Part shown: one piece after another, positions 1-13,800 of the stretch | Layout: each line of letters starts with the position of its first letter | Numbering within the stretch: the stretch's first letter is position 1 | Source: Hydractinia symbiolongicarpus | Lineage: Eukaryota; Cnidaria; Hydrozoa; Anthoathecata; Hydractiniidae | DNA: 64,000 nucleotides | Direction: 5' to 3' | NCBI RefSeq assembly: GCF_029227915.1 | Contig: NC_079881.1 | Location: forward strand, 22,233,501 to 22,297,500 | Notes under the pieces: model-generated | Databases searched by the model: none | What the model was told of the DNA's origin: nothing | What the model saw: only the letters and a program-made list of their open reading frames with translations | Position numbers and translations under genes: made by a program

Positions 1-654
1 AATTCGTAACCATTATGTTGTTGCACATTTTACACGGTGAATCTCCGCAACGTTTACATCCCTTCTCTCTCTCCAAGGGATACACTTTAGCTCTAGATGG
101 CTACGAATATTCCTTACACTGCGAGATGATACAAACAGCGTAGAGGTGAACACTTTTTTAACCACAGGATCAGTATAAAGAAGAGGTAAAAGTTTATTGA
201 TGATGGAACTGAGACGACTTAACAATTGATTGAAAGTCACCACTAGTGGATCTCCAATCTAGCTTAGCTCTATTCTTAAACTACAGAGATTTGTTACGGC
301 CTACTGCAGCATACCTACTGATCTGCGTTTCGACAACTCCTCTCGGATAACCTAATTTAAAAAACCAGACAATTCGCTCATTCTTTCCCCACATATCTTA
401 TCATCCTCACATAATAAGGATGACAGGAATCAAAATGTAAATACTGATGCCCGACAATATCTTTACATTACAAGTCTGTTTCAAAATCCATTTTAAAGTT
501 TTACATTAACATTTAAAAAAGTTAATACTGTCCGAAGACATTTCGTGTGTATACTTAAGATTAGGGTGAAACCGATCGAGCCTATGCAAAAATCCGTCAA
601 GTTCTTCACTAATGCCGGTCCAAATAAATAAATAAATTTGGCGGATTCTCGCGA
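1..654. other. No gene recognised
   Basis: Short open frames occur on both strands but none has a recognisable domain, a convincing start context or flanking splice sites. I see no supported feature here. Confidence 0.5.
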
Positions 655-740
655 ATCCTTTTGCCTCAGCGGCCCAGAGATTCGAACCCGGGATTATTAC
701 CGCTCTACCTTGTTGGAATAAAAGAGTAAAACTACATATT
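655..740 (-). repeat. tRNA-like SINE fragment
   Basis: Read on the minus strand this stretch has a GGTTCGAATC B-box (679-688) preceded by a GGTAGAGCGG sequence resembling part of an A-box (700-709). The two boxes are too close together for a full tRNA, and no acceptor stem or anticodon arm can be drawn. That fits the head of a tRNA-derived SINE better than a tRNA gene. An A/T-rich stretch with a short TAAA run follows (625-640). The body and the target duplication of the SINE were not found. Confidence 0.45.
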
Positions 741-1125
741 ATTTGCAACTTGAAGTTTCTTGCAACGCATTCGTCAGACAAATGGTTTACATACTGACTC
801 TACTTTATCACAAATGCTATTTAAATAAAAAAGAAGTGCGCTCTCCACCGTACAAATTATAAGTTTAATTATAACTGTTAGGTGGGTGAGGTTATGTATC
901 ACGCGTTGAAGGAGTTTTGTGTTTAATTGTGTTCTAATTATATCAAATTACAGTTATTTATGCTCGGTTTATCTGATAAACCAGTTATCACACTTGTTCT
1001 CGAAATATATATTCATATTGTTTTTCGTTTCTTAATTCTCTTACATTTTCATCTCGTACAAATATGTAAACGGGAACATAAAATACTCAAAAAATATTTC
1101 CGATGTTTTTCTCGGCATTGTGCGA

Positions 1126-1308
1126 TAACTACTACGTATAGATCAATTTTATTTAGAACGTTTAAGACTGACCATTAAAAATTTTTAACCCAATAACCAA
1201 GGAGATAAAATTAACTCGTAAAAGCAGAGAAGATGGATTGTGCTTTGAACAATAACAACAACAATAGAGGGAATGTAACAACAAAGGTGATAAAATTCAC
1301 TCGTTTAA
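1126..1308. repeat. Dispersed direct repeat, copy 1
   Basis: This stretch is nearly the same as 2209-2370. Both contain a TATAGATCAATTTTATTTAG core, a GATAAAATTAACTCG segment and an AACAATAACAACAACAATAG segment. They lie about 1.08 kb apart in the same orientation. A shorter motif, AATTTCGGGAACA or its complement, recurs at about 1640, 1815, 2380 and 2555. The arrangement suggests a duplicated or compound non-coding repeat. No coding capacity was recognised. Confidence 0.6.
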
Positions 1309-2208
1309 ACAACAGAGTAAAGGGAAGTGTAGTTTACACAATCGAAAGAAGGTCAATAATCACAGCAACAGATCACATTGGGTAGGATGAAACAGTAAGC
1401 AGAAAATACCATAATGCAGCCCTTGGTTATGAATAAGTTGGCGCTCTTAGAAAACACAAATATGTAAAGGAGGAAAAACGAAGGACCAAACAAAATAAGA
1501 TAGGACCTTTCTAGAGAAAACTTTTGGTTAAAGTTCTTTAATAATAAGTACAGTATTATATATTAAAGTGGAAAACGAGCAAGGGGCATTTTAAAGAAAA
1601 CATACATTTATTTGTAGATTCATCATTTTTGGATATGTTCCCGAAATTGAAATTAAGAGAACATCCTTTATCATTGCTTAGACTAAGATAGGAGTGTTTT
1701 TAACTTGTGAATTTGAGTTAGGGGAGCTGTAGAGACTTGTTTCGAAACAAAAAGGCATATTTACTTTCATCACATTGCATATAAATTTGTTAGCACCCCT
1801 TAACTACTTGGTTTCAATTTCGGGAACAACGATGTGCAGACACTTAGAGAAAAGGCATCAGAAACTGGTTTTAATTGGGCAATAACATTTTAAATTGTTG
1901 ATAAAAATTTACTATTGTCCACCTGGTTCCACCCACATTTCGACTTATCTATCTAGAAATTAGCATAATTTTCATTTCTCAAGTATTCTACAGTATACTT
2001 ATGTTACTGCACAACATATGCCGTAGTTTTATGAGATTTCAAAATTTTTGCTTTTAAGCCGTCTCCCTTTTCTTCTGTTTTCGACAAAAGTATTGACTTC
2101 TAGACGGGTTATTAGTTACTAAGCGTTAATATGAAACACTGAGAGGGTTTTACGTAAAAAATTAAATTTTTTTCCTGCTTCTCATTATACCCCTGAAAGA
2201 CAAAAATT

Positions 2209-2370
2209 AACTACTGCGTATAGATCAATTTTATTTAGAACGTTGAAAAATTTTAACCGTATAACCGAGGTGATAAAATTAACTCGTAAAAAGCAGAGAA
2301 GATGGATTTTGCTTTGAACAATAACAACAACAATAGAGAGAATGTAACAACAAAGGTGACAAAAATTCGA
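2209..2370. repeat. Dispersed direct repeat, copy 2
   Basis: Partner of 1126-1308, with small indels in the central part. It ends at another copy of the AATTTCGGGAACA motif. Confidence 0.6.
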
Positions 2371-3259
2371 GAATTTCAATTTCGGGAACAATGTCATATC
2401 TAAAAATCCGCAAAATTTGCGCCTTTTTCTACTATATCTCTCAAACTTTGATGTTGGATTCGTTGTGGTTTGTTTAGAAAGCACTAAGTGATGTTACTTT
2501 CTACAAAAGCTTTTACGAAGACTTAGAAATAGATATAGAAAAGTTATTTATTTTAATTTCGGGAACATTTATACTGTTACAGTTGTATCACGCCGACATT
2601 GACTACTCTACCACTCATGCAAGTCTGTTACCTTAATATTTTTATGTGTACCTCTACCACTGAAGTGAGTGGCACCTATACTTATGACTAAAGCTACATG
2701 ACTAAGTCTAATCCCTGAAAAGCGTAGATTTGATATTCCTAAATAAACATGTCCTAAATCAATCTCGGCAAATTCTACACAAGGCACAACTTTTGGACCT
2801 TTTTATAATATGATTTCGATAAATCCTTATTTAGTGACAGCTACATTGAATGCCATCTTCCGCTTAAACATACACCAGTGCATTGCATGCACGAAGCGAT
2901 TCTCCAATTTGTCTTAGCTTAGCAAGCCAGCTCTTTTATCCTCCAAACAAGTTAAGCTATATACAGTGCACTTTAAGAAACATTTGTGTTTCACACGACC
3001 CAAACGGTCAGAGTAGACTTCAAAGTGCTTGTACTTTGGTAGTAGTAGATAGTAAGGAAGCAGCAAAACAGCCCGATGCTCAAAAGGTTCCTTCATTGTG
3101 ACATGCATGGCGGCTACGTCATGATTGTTTTTGAAAGAAATCAACCGGGACAAATTAAAGCGTCCGATTTGTGTGAGTTTTACTGCAAAATCATTTAGTT
3201 GTAATAACATTGTGAAGCTAAACATTTACGATTATAAGCTACTCGTCGGTTGTTCATAA

Positions 3260-3437
3260 AGACGGGCGCAAATGCGTCAAACAGTCATCAAACAGAAGTT
3301 TGATCGCGATCAAACTCAATTTTTTTCTTCTTTTTTCATTTTCTCGAAAAAATCGTGTTTGTTGGCTCAACTCAAATGCATCAAAATATTCATCAAACTC
3401 GCTAGTTTGAAGGAGTTTCACGCATTTGCGCACACCT
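3260..3437. mobile_element. PIF/Harbinger-type MITE
   Basis: This is a 178-bp non-coding element. The left end reads AGACGGGCGCAAATGCGT and the inverted right end reads AGGTGTGCGCAAATGCGT. It is flanked by TAA on both sides (3257-3259 and 3438-3440), the three-base target duplication typical of PIF/Harbinger elements. Both arms also carry TCAAAC motifs. The ends resemble those of the coding Harbinger element at 31225 (GGGGCAAACGATTC), so a related transposase could have mobilised it. The family assignment is inference from ends and duplication only. Confidence 0.7.
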
Positions 3438-3548
3438 TAAGAACCCATATTTGAACATACCCCATATGTGACCTCACGCAATACAGTCTACAGTTTTGTT
3501 GAATTAGTTATTTAAAAAAAATTAGTTAAGAAACTTTCGAAAATGAAA

Positions 3549-3589
3549 TTGCGGTTTAGGATAAAAAGGTTTTTTATCCTAAACCGCAA
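3549..3589. repeat. Perfect 19-bp hairpin
   Basis: Two perfectly complementary 19-base arms, the left beginning TTGCGGTTTAGGAT, are separated by only three bases (GGT). It looks like the collapsed core of a palindromic MITE or a very short foldback sequence. No gene is adjacent. Confidence 0.75.
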
Positions 3590-4740
3590 AAAAAGTGTAT
3601 TGGATTTTTCATAGAATCCATTTGTGCTTCTGTATATTTCCAAATGTCATAATCCACAAAAGCAGTTTGAATTGACCTACGAAAATATACATGCTCTGTT
3701 GTAAAAGGCTCGAGTTGATTTTTTTTTATTTCTTATAATCCCAGGTTGATATGGTGAAAAAGTTTGTTTGTCAATACTTCCATGCACGCAACCATTTTGG
3801 GAAATTTTTCTCCATATTTCTAACCAGTGAATGTAATATTTATTTACTTTTTTAGACGTTTATACGTCGAGCGCACCTTATTCTTATTATTACAATGCTT
3901 GTCCTGTGAATGTCATTTTCTGTTCTCAACAGTATAATAACTTATTACTAAGAAAAGGAAAGCCTTTTGCCACCTCCTAGAGTTACGAGGTCAACTGGCC
4001 AACATGATGCTAACGTCTAGTCTCTTTTTTGTCGTAGGAAATCTAACAAGCATTTTTATAGATTTTTTAATTTTTTTTGTGATAGTGCAAAAATGTTTAC
4101 TTACCTAATACTGAATTAAGTCAACTTATTTGGACACAACCTTCTTTTTTATTACAATGGTTAAAACTAGTACATTAAATATGACGTAAATAAAAACTAC
4201 ATATTATTGTGGGTTGACAAACGAGTTAGTATCTTGTTGGACTGTACACGTTTTTATAAGAAACAAGAAAAGAACTAGGTTCAAAATGTCCAAATTCTAT
4301 GCATTTATTACCATATGTTATTTACTACAACAAAGGATAATTTTTAAATGTGTAGGGGGAATTATGATGTTTTTTTAAAAAACTTTTAGTTTCAGTTGTT
4401 AAAGGCAAAATTCTGATTTCAAATCCCACACTGCTAATAAGTTACTAATCACGTAATATTAAATTTTTAAAAGATGCCAACATAAAATTTCTAACCTTAG
4501 AACACTCACTATTTTATGGGGAAAAGACGTCCCAATATAGCATTTTCATCGCCAGACCACAATTAAAACAGACCATGCAGTTACATTTTGCCTTAGTTTT
4601 TTTCCAAGTGCGAATAATTCAAGTACTATTCAAGATTTTCTCGTACTTTCTTAATTTTGAAAGTTTTTTTGAGGTAATTCTACGGAAATTCTAAATCTTG
4701 GTAAGTATTTTTCATGAAATCAGTACACTTAATTTGCAGT
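3590..4740. other. No gene recognised
   Basis: AT-rich sequence with many homopolymer runs. I see no domain, splice pattern or repeat worth naming. Confidence 0.5.
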
Positions 4741-5022
4741 TCAAACCAAAATCTTATTTATTTTTTGCATTTTCCTAAAAAAAGCTTTTCGTTCACAGCA
4801 CACTTTGAACAAAAGCGTATTCTCTCCATCTTTTTCCAGCAATGCCTTTGCTTGTTCGTTTTCTTGAAGCAACCTCCTAAAATCTCTCGTGCGAATCCAA
4901 CTATCCTTGTCTGCCGTAATCATTATTCTAAAGATAGAGCGTATCAGACTTATATCAGTATCACTATCGCTCCAGCTTGGTATTGACAATGCATTTGATG
5001 CAGTAGCACTTTCTTCATTCGA
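4741..5022 (-). CDS. Hypothetical exon-like ORF
   Basis: The minus-strand frame starts with a Ser/Asp/Glu-rich stretch and continues into about 60 charged residues (arginine, lysine, glutamate) before a stop at 4741. Reading upstream, the frame meets a TAA at about 5023-5025, next to a possible AG acceptor, so this could be a last exon. The acidic lead followed by a basic, helical-looking tail resembles the N-terminal parts of transposon proteins in general. I recognise no family. It may be chance. Confidence 0.25.
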   Translation of the reverse strand, partial: SNEESATASNALSIPSWSDSDTDISLIRSIFRIMITADKDSWIRTRDFRRLLQENEQAKALLEKDGENTLLFKVCCERKAFFRKMQKINKILV

Positions 5023-7305
5023 AGTTGATTCTTACTTTTTTTCTAAAGATATTTTAAGTTGCTTAACAGATACTTGTTACAAATGGCTTGTTTGATTGTT
5101 CTTGGAATTATAGTATAGCATAATATATCACTTGAGTGTTGAAGGTTTTAACAGTAGCATAAAAAATTTAAAATCTGTGACGTATTTTATCCCGCAAAAC
5201 TATTTTAGAAAATTCTCTAAACAATGTCGTCGACACGGTCGTCCACATGATCATCTTGAGTAAAGACTGTGTGAAGTGACGCACTAGTTTCAACTGCATA
5301 TTTTGATTATTCCTGCAAGTAACAAATTCTTTTTGCGGTTTCTTTAGAGTGTTTCTGCTTAGGGTGAATGTTAAAACGACAAGGGCTTTTTTGTCATAAT
5401 CTTTTTTTTGTCACAAAGGAATTTGAATAACATACAAGGCTTACAATAAGTATTTTGGCCACGTGATAAATTTCTGACCTCAGCAAAATTTTAAAAATTG
5501 CTGTTTTCTAATTTTTTTAGTATATAATATGCAGATAAAATCTATATCGCAGATGATTGTCTATTCTGAAGATGCTTAATAAGGATATCATAGTATGTGA
5601 CGGTACGACAAATTTAAGTCAGCAATTTCATTGATTGGTTGCCACGGTTACCTTTTGCTAGAAAAAGTATAGGCGGAATATGACATTTTGCTGCTCGACG
5701 CTTAACCAAATAACTGAATAACATGCGTTATTTGAAGCGCCTTCTTGGTCGCTTTTGTTCCTCAAGTGTCACGTGTATAGATTGAGCGCAGCGCATTTTC
5801 GCAAGGCTGACTCGTCTTCCAGAGAACTGATGTGGTATTTTTTGGACGACAGAAAAGCTAAAACAGGGCAAAACAGGGCAAAATATTTCGACAAAATAAC
5901 TGAAAGATAAAACTTTGACTTGCAAGTCGGTCTTATTTAAACACTGTGTGGCACTAATGCCTGCATCCACAGAAGAAATTGTAAACTGGGGGTGCTTCGG
6001 TCTTGAGAATTCTTGTTTCACGTGGATTCCAAATTTAAAAGGCAAAAAACTTATTTAAAGATTATTTCATGGACATTCTTGACTTTTGGATCGACAAAAG
6101 GTGTACGCCAGCACTATTTCGACCTGAAAAGCACCAAATACCTAAGACCTATCATGGCGGGTTCACTTTGGAGGGTGCGTCGTTAAGACAGCTTCTGAAT
6201 GCTTGTGGAACATCACATTTAATATTCAAAATTGTCGAATATTGTCTTAGGAGGCCCTAAAGTATTGTCTAGCTATTGCAAGGAATTAAATATCGACAGA
6301 GGGTCAAGAAATCTATCTAAAAAGGCAAAATTGGTTGCTATAGGAGTTGCTATGCACTGATATTTGCAGCTGGTTGAAAAAAGTGGCAGAATGTGCAATA
6401 AAAACCTAACTTTGTCTTAAGTACTACTTGCCACGGTATTCTAAGATGAGTTTGCTGTCAGAAAACAGCTAAATAATATTTCTTGAAATTTAGAAATTTT
6501 TTTTATGAGAACCACCTTAAAAGTCGAATTAGAAAAATTATTTTCTCCTGAACATAGAATGTTGGGTTTTTAGCCTGCAACGTCGCCTGACAAAAGAGCT
6601 TAAATTTTTGCAACAACAACTTATTTTATTTTAGCAGGAATGATACCGTATTGAGATATTCTACAATTTTTTAAACTATGCCAAACTGCACCCTCTCTAC
6701 TCTTAGAGTTACACAGATTAAAAAAACCCAGGTATACAACTACCTAGGTTAAAAAATATATAAAGTACTGACGGAAATCGAGAAAAAAAGAAAAGAAGTT
6801 GCTCTTTTCATGCTAACTGCTTGCATGTAATTTGATTTGATGGAATAAATTGCAGAACAGTGTTGGAATTATACCACATAAGAACTTTTTGAGGTCGAAA
6901 GTTAAACAATTTAAAATAATAATAAAACGAAAAATGCAGATTAAGCTAAGTCCAGTTATTACAATCTAAAAGATGAAATTAGATCAATATAGAATGTTAT
7001 TTTCTGTTATAATGTTTTTTCATTACAGGTTTACACCTTTTGTTTTATTTCGGCATTAAAGTATATTTATTATATTATTATTTTAGGTTATCTATGCAGA
7101 TTTTCAAAACAGTTTCTATATATTACTTAGCACATTTAATAAGAATATTGGGTTTAAGTAAAATAAGCCAGGCAATCAAAGGGTACAAGTAAAAAAAATT
7201 AACAAATAAATAAATAAATCCACTTACAAATCTTTCCAACGTGTTGAGCGGGTGGGGAGGAACCAGCCACTAATAAGCTCTATCTGGCCCTAAAATAAAC
7301 AAATA
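5023..7305. other. No gene recognised
   Basis: AT-rich non-coding sequence. A few short open frames (for example 6069-6260) have no supporting context, and no terminal repeats were found. Confidence 0.5.
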
Positions 7306-9547
7306 CCTCATGTTGCTGTACGTGCATACCGTACTCCACTGCTACAATGTTGCAGTATTATACTTACCGTTAGCTGCTCGGGAATATTTCAGCCGGATTC
7401 ATTATGGTAAGAAATTGTTTCAGCAGTATTGTGTTGATTCCTATGTTAAAGTTGAAGGTAATAACTTAAGTTACATTCGAACAAATCAAACCAACCTTCG
7501 TGTTGATAGTTATGAAGGTTTAGCTGACCATTTGAATGCACGAGCCGAAGAGCGAGGCCTTCAGGCAGATCGTATTGTTGCTCTTCCTTCAAGTTTTTAA
7601 GGAAGTCCACGTGCCATGGCTCAAAACTATCAAGATGCTATGGCCGTCATTGGTAAGTTTGAAAAAGCTGATTTTTTTCTGACTTTTACCTCCAATCCAA
7701 AATGGCGTAAAATTACAGAAAATTTGTTTGCAGGCACACGATCGGCCTGATTTTGTTTCTCGAGTTTTTAAATTGAAGCTAAATGAACTCCTTAAAGATG
7801 TTACTGAAATGGAAGTTCTAGGTAAGTTATAGCACATATATTACAGATTGTATATTACAGATTTTTAAAAGAGGGGTTTGCCTCATTTTCATTTGTTAAT
7901 TCATTTAGATCCCAATGGGAAACTAAGGGATGTAGATAACATGGACAGCAGAAATTCCTAATCAACAGAAACACCCTGAGCTGTTTGAAATTGTAAGATC
8001 GTGTATGATTCATGGACCATGTGGTCAATTGAATCCGAATTCCAGATGTATGGAAGATGGGGTTTGCACGAAAAGTTTTCCTAAGAACTTTTTAGCATCT
8101 ACGGTAGTTGAAGTCAATGGATACCCATTTTATAGACGTCGTGATAATGGTATACAAAATAATGTCCATAATGTTGACGTAGATAATCGCTGGATTGTTC
8201 CATATAATCTATGGCTTTCCAAGAAATACAATGCACATATAAACTTGGTGGCTTGCACGTCTGTTAAATCTGTTTAATACCTCTATAAATATATTTATAA
8301 AGGTTATGATTGTGCCAACATTGAGATCAATGAACGTATTGATCATGATGAGGTGCAGACATTTTCAGATGCGCAGCATGTCAGTGCACCGAAAACTGTA
8401 TTGCGTTTTTTTAAATTTAACATGCACCAACAATCTTATGTTGTCCATAGATTGCCAGTGCACTTGTCAAATAACTATATTGTTTATTTTCAGCAAGGAC
8501 AGGCTTAAGAGGCTCTGGATAGAGCTGCAGATCAGGCTGAAAAATTAACAGCTTGGTTTGTGTTAAATGCAGAGAATAAGAATGAAAATTACAAAGTGCA
8601 CGCACAATGATAAACTCGACCAATTAAGTCTTAAAATTAAAATTCTAGAGGTTTTGCTCCTTTAAAGAATATGCTCATATAAAGGAACACAACTCTTTCT
8701 TTTTCCAAGGAGGTAATTGGCACAAAAATTGAACAAGAGAGGATGGTCGCCAAAATATGTATTCAGATATTCCTCTTCATTGTGTTTTTAATAAGAACAA
8801 CGTTTGGAAACCAAGACAACGTAGTCATAGTAAAATTGTGTCCAGAACATATAATGAAGTCCTATACATAATGAAGCGCAGTTGAGATTTTTTATTTGCG
8901 TATGTTGCTATTGCATACACCTGGTGAAACTTCTTTTAAAGATTTACGAACTGTCAATGGCAATGTTGCTGAAACATTTCCTGACGCCTGTTTATTGCGT
9001 GGACTTCTGCAAGATGATACTGAATGGAACAACACTTTGCAGGAAGCTGTTAACTTTCAGATGCCTCGACAATTGAGGCAACTGTTTGAAGTGATACTTA
9101 CTCATTGTGAACCTTCAGATCCTTTTACATTTTGGACAAGGTTCAAGGATGCAATGTGTGAAGATTATTTTTGCCGAGTGAATGAGGATCAAGCTGAGTA
9201 CAGGGTGCTTTAAGATATTCATTCTGTACTTAGGCAACTTGGTAAATCTCTTACTGATTATAATCTTTCTCATTTAGATAATTTACCCCCAGCTAAACAC
9301 ATTGGTGTTGCTATGGAGCCTGAAGGAGTTTTTCAACTAAGAGCTCAACTTACAGACAAACAGACTGGACTGGCTAATGCAGTCATGCAGCTGTTGTAAA
9401 TGTTGCTAACAATGCAGCTTAAAACAACCGCCTGTTTTATTTAGAAGGTCCTGATGGTAGTGGCAAAACCTTTAGTTATAACTACCTTATTTCTGAGCTT
9501 ACATGTAGAGTTTTCCAAGTTGCAACTGCAGCATTTACTGGCATAGC
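7306..9547 (+). pseudogene. Helitron copy A, Rep/helicase pseudogene, 5' part
   Basis: This is a decayed copy of the Rep/helicase coding sequence seen in full at 46876-51468. Homology starts abruptly at 7306, matching 48178, so the N-terminal half and the Helitron 5' end are missing. The order is preserved: the region before Rep, the HUH area (its second histidine region is damaged), the segment with paired arginines and NNVDVDNRW near 8170, then the start of the helicase with a Walker A motif altered to GPDGSGKT near 9452. Stops, small deletions and frameshifts are scattered throughout (for example a TAA at about 7600). The copy stops inside the TGIA helicase motif where another transposon is inserted. 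It cannot encode a functional protein. Confidence 0.9.
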
Positions 9548-9622
9548 CAACATGTTCGCGCCAAAGATTTAATGATATTCATAAAACGTAAAATTGCCGT
9601 TTCTTTTATGATTATCATTAAA
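9548..9622 (+). repeat. Left terminal inverted repeat of KDZ element
   Basis: About 75 bases, matching the complement of 20900-20975 with few differences. The repeat is itself near-palindromic: TTTAATGATATTCATAAAA at 9567-9585 is followed by TTTTATGATTATCATTAAA near its inner edge, an 18 of 19 match when complemented. Such an arrangement could give two facing transposase binding sites per end (inference). Confidence 0.85.
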
Positions 9623-9886
9623 TAAACGGCAACCCGCGGCGTCGCATACCATTATGCTTTGAGCTGCTTCTATATTCAAAATGGAGGATTGTAGTACCAA
9701 CAACAGTTTATCCAGACGAAAAAGAATTTAATTTTTTGTTAAAAATAAGTTAGAATTTGGTTTATGGTACAAATAAGTGTTGGCTAACTTCGTATTATTA
9801 GCTAATATATATATATACATATAGAGTAACAATGTGTTCCAGCAGGATGTGTAAATGTAGCTATAGTTTACGTTATAATTAACGTA

Positions 9887-10164
<278 letters not shown>

Positions 10165-10840
10165 CTTATAATACACATAGCTAGCTAGCTAGAGCTAGCC
10201 AGCCTGCCAGTTCACCTTACCCTTTACCCTAGCTACATAGTTTTCTTTAGTGCATAGAGGGTTAACAATAAAAGGCTATAAATAGCTAACAGAACCAACA
10301 TTTTTAGCCAAAAGTGAATAGTTATATACTTAGCTGGCTAGTGTAGAAACAGTAGACTACCCTTGCTAAGTCCATAGCGTAGCATTTACATGTATATATT
10401 CCTCCCACGCAACATATATAGCTGTATTTTATGTATATATCATAAAACATTGACTGTTTTTACACTTGTGATTTGATGCTTTGACTTTGTAGATTAGGGC
10501 AGAATTTATTTAGAAACAATAATAAGAAGTGCAAGGTTTTTGGTGCAATTTTGTGTTTTCGTGTGATACTTTTAGCAGTAAGCATAAGTCATTATAGCTA
10601 TATATTTGTAAAGTGTTATTTGTTAGGTCTGCAGGGGCACACATTGTGTATATATTATAAAACTTTTTTAATTTGAATAGCCATTTTTTGGTTGTGGTGT
10701 GAAAATCATGTGGGACTTAAAATTGGACTGATAAATTCAGACTAATTCTATATATATTTCACATGCTTTTATATTGTGCTTTTTTATACCCATGCATAGA
10801 TGGACACTGTGAATTGTGAGTTACAAGGTGTGTTATTTTT

Positions 10841-13800
10841 TAGATACACTTGCTCTTTTGCAAAAATTGTTACCTCCCAAAGTCAATAAACACAAAACTC
10901 CAAGAACGTTTGAATATAAACGATCTTCGAATACAGGCAAAAGGATATACAAACCGAAAGTTCAACCAAGAAAGAAATATAAAAAAACGACTGGAAACTT
11001 GCAAATTTCATCAACAAAAGGTATATATATATATTTTTTATGTATATAATTTAAAGCTAATGCATAAAATGAAAATTCATTTCATGAAAAGTTGTGAAAA
11101 TGACTGTACTAAGGTTATCTTTGTCTTTTTCTAGACATTCCGTTTGATGATGAAGATGCTTTAATATATGAAGCAGAAAATGATGGAAATATAGATTATT
11201 TTGTTTCAATGGATAATAATAAAAATTTGATGAAAGATAATGGTATGTATCAGAATTGAACTATACACCAACTTCTTTCCATTATAATATATGCATGTAT
11301 CTATGTATATTTTCTTCCTTTAGCTGAACTTAATTCTGTGCATGAATGTTTACAGACGTTAAAAAGACTTCTTCCTGCCCCAAAAAAGCGTCATAGAAAG
11401 TCATGGTTTCATCGTGTAATCACAACACAAAATCAATGGGCAAGGATTCGTCCAGTGATTAAGGATGTAATGCTATCAAGGGAAGTCCCAAAAGGTGTTT
11501 GCAACATATGTCAGGAGCGAGAAGTAGTTATCAAATGCAACATGTGCTTAGAAAGTTTCCTTTGTTACGTATGTGATGATATTATTCACACATCAAATCC
11601 TGTGCATGACAGATCATTCATAAGCAACTACTTTATCACAATTAAAAATTGTAGATGACAACTTCGAAATCGTGCAAACAGGTTAATTAATATTTTTAAA
11701 ATTTTTCTATGCACATAATTGGTTGTGTGGTGGAATTCACATTTTTATTTATTGCAAAGAATGAAATGAAATAAGTTATTAGATATACACTATTTAAGAA
11801 TACACCAAAATGTCTATAATTCCTGAATTTTGGCATATTAAAATTATTCATATTTCTGCTCTACCTTTTTTATAACATGTTTATAATTCTAGAAAGATTC
11901 CCAAAAATAAAGTGTTTCAGTTGTTCCAGTTGTGGCAGTAAAAACCTGGTAAAAAGATGCCGTAAAGATATGTGTGCAGTGATCACTATGCATGGTACAT
12001 ATCAGTCTTTCTAATTCAATATATATATTTCTCGCTTAACATGACAGATTACACACTCTAAGATATTTGATTCATAAGAAAATTTTTAGAGCAAAACTTC
12101 CAGTTATTACCTGCAATTTAAGAAAAATTGCGTGAATAAAAAGTTGCAACTGGAATCAGGAATTTTTATGAATAATTAAAGAGATTCCTTATTCAATTTC
12201 AGGAAGGTTTGATTTATTCAAGTTTTCACAATTCTGTGAAGATTGCCGAAATATCATGGATCCATTTGATATTGAGTACCTTCTCAAATGTGGTTACTGG
12301 CCTGGAACACCTCTGTCATCACCAAACTATATCATTGATGAGAATGTATTCATTGTCTGGGATGCTTTTCGAAAACGCATGCCAGGCAGTTCTGAAAAAT
12401 CTTTCCTCATGTGCTTATCTGATCTATCAGAAGAAAATGGTCGGGTGAGAAAATTATAGCAGTATTGATTACAACATTTATTTACGTATTTCAACTCCTT
12501 CATTTTGTTTTAGTTAAGAGTGTGTTAAATTTCCTTAGTATATATATATATATATATAGAGTGGTGTCATTAGCTAAATCACTTTTTCAATGTGTTTCAA
12601 AGAGTGGAACTTTTGGGTTTATGAGAGAGATATACAAGGCAAAAACTGGCTTGAGTGTCCATCTTGTGAAGTGAATCAACATAGCTGCCATGTTGATGGC
12701 AATGCAAAATTATATAGATACAAGTCTTCTGGCAGGTAATATGTGGAAAATATTGTATGTAAATAGGTCTTAAGTTTGTGACGTAACTAACTATTCTTAA
12801 TTGATTTGCAACATTCTGTATTTACAGAAGAAAAAGGCCAACGTTCTATGTGAATGGATTGTTCTCATCTAATGACAAAGTTGAGAAGTACATAAGAAAA
12901 ATATATGGCGAAAAAAGAGGCACAAATAAGGTAATTTTGGTTCACATTTTCAGTATTAAGATTATTTCATGGGCATAAAAATTGATTTCAGCATATTTTT
13001 TTTTTTTAATCTTCTTGGTTCTTATATTGTGATAGATTGAAACTGATTATCATTGTGGTGGTGTTTGGAATGCAGCAAAAAATGCAAAAAAGAAAACAAA
13101 CTCTCTTGACGAAACAGGTATTGAACTGGCTTCGTGTCGTCACAGAATTGCGCAAAAAGCTTTGAACATGTTTCAAGGAGAACTTTTTGGTTACCCGCTG
13201 TATTTAATGAAAACATTTATGGCTGAAAAAAATGTAAAGTTCTGTTTTGCTGATGTAATGTGCAAGTTATGGAAATTTGTGAAACAACATGAGCCATCTC
13301 TTCCGTCTTTGTTAAGACCAGCTTTATCAGTTATGCATGCGAAGGGTCATGCCCTAAACTGCCAGGTAATTTTAAATAAAAATTATCCTTTCAATTTACT
13401 ACTGTTATGTTAAAATATTGTTGGCAGTAACATGCTATAATGATTAGTTGTGAAGTTAAATTAAACATAATCTGTAAATAGATATTGTGGAGTGGTGAAT
13501 GGTTAGAAGGCACCGGAAAGTCGACTGGAGAAGAAACTGAACAAGTGTTTGGTTATCTGTCAAGATGTGGAAATACGACTAAGCACCAGACTCCTGAGAG
13601 TAAGAGTACATACTTATAAGTATAACTATGTGTTTGAATAACTTATGTTGCTTATACATTCATTTTTATGTATTTTTAAGATCGTGAAGAAACAATAACT
13701 GAAATGGCAATGTTCTGGAATAAACGAAAGATATTAAATATTATCAAAGAACTTAGTAGGAGGTTTTTAAAGGTAAAAGACAAAAAATAGCAATTGTAAA

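Noticed and set aside
679-709. tRNA gene on the minus strand
   Set aside because: The A- and B-box-like motifs are too close and no cloverleaf can be drawn; a SINE head is more likely.
2883-3225. Overlapping open frames on both strands near 3 kb
   Set aside because: No domain, no start context and mutually overlapping; most likely chance.
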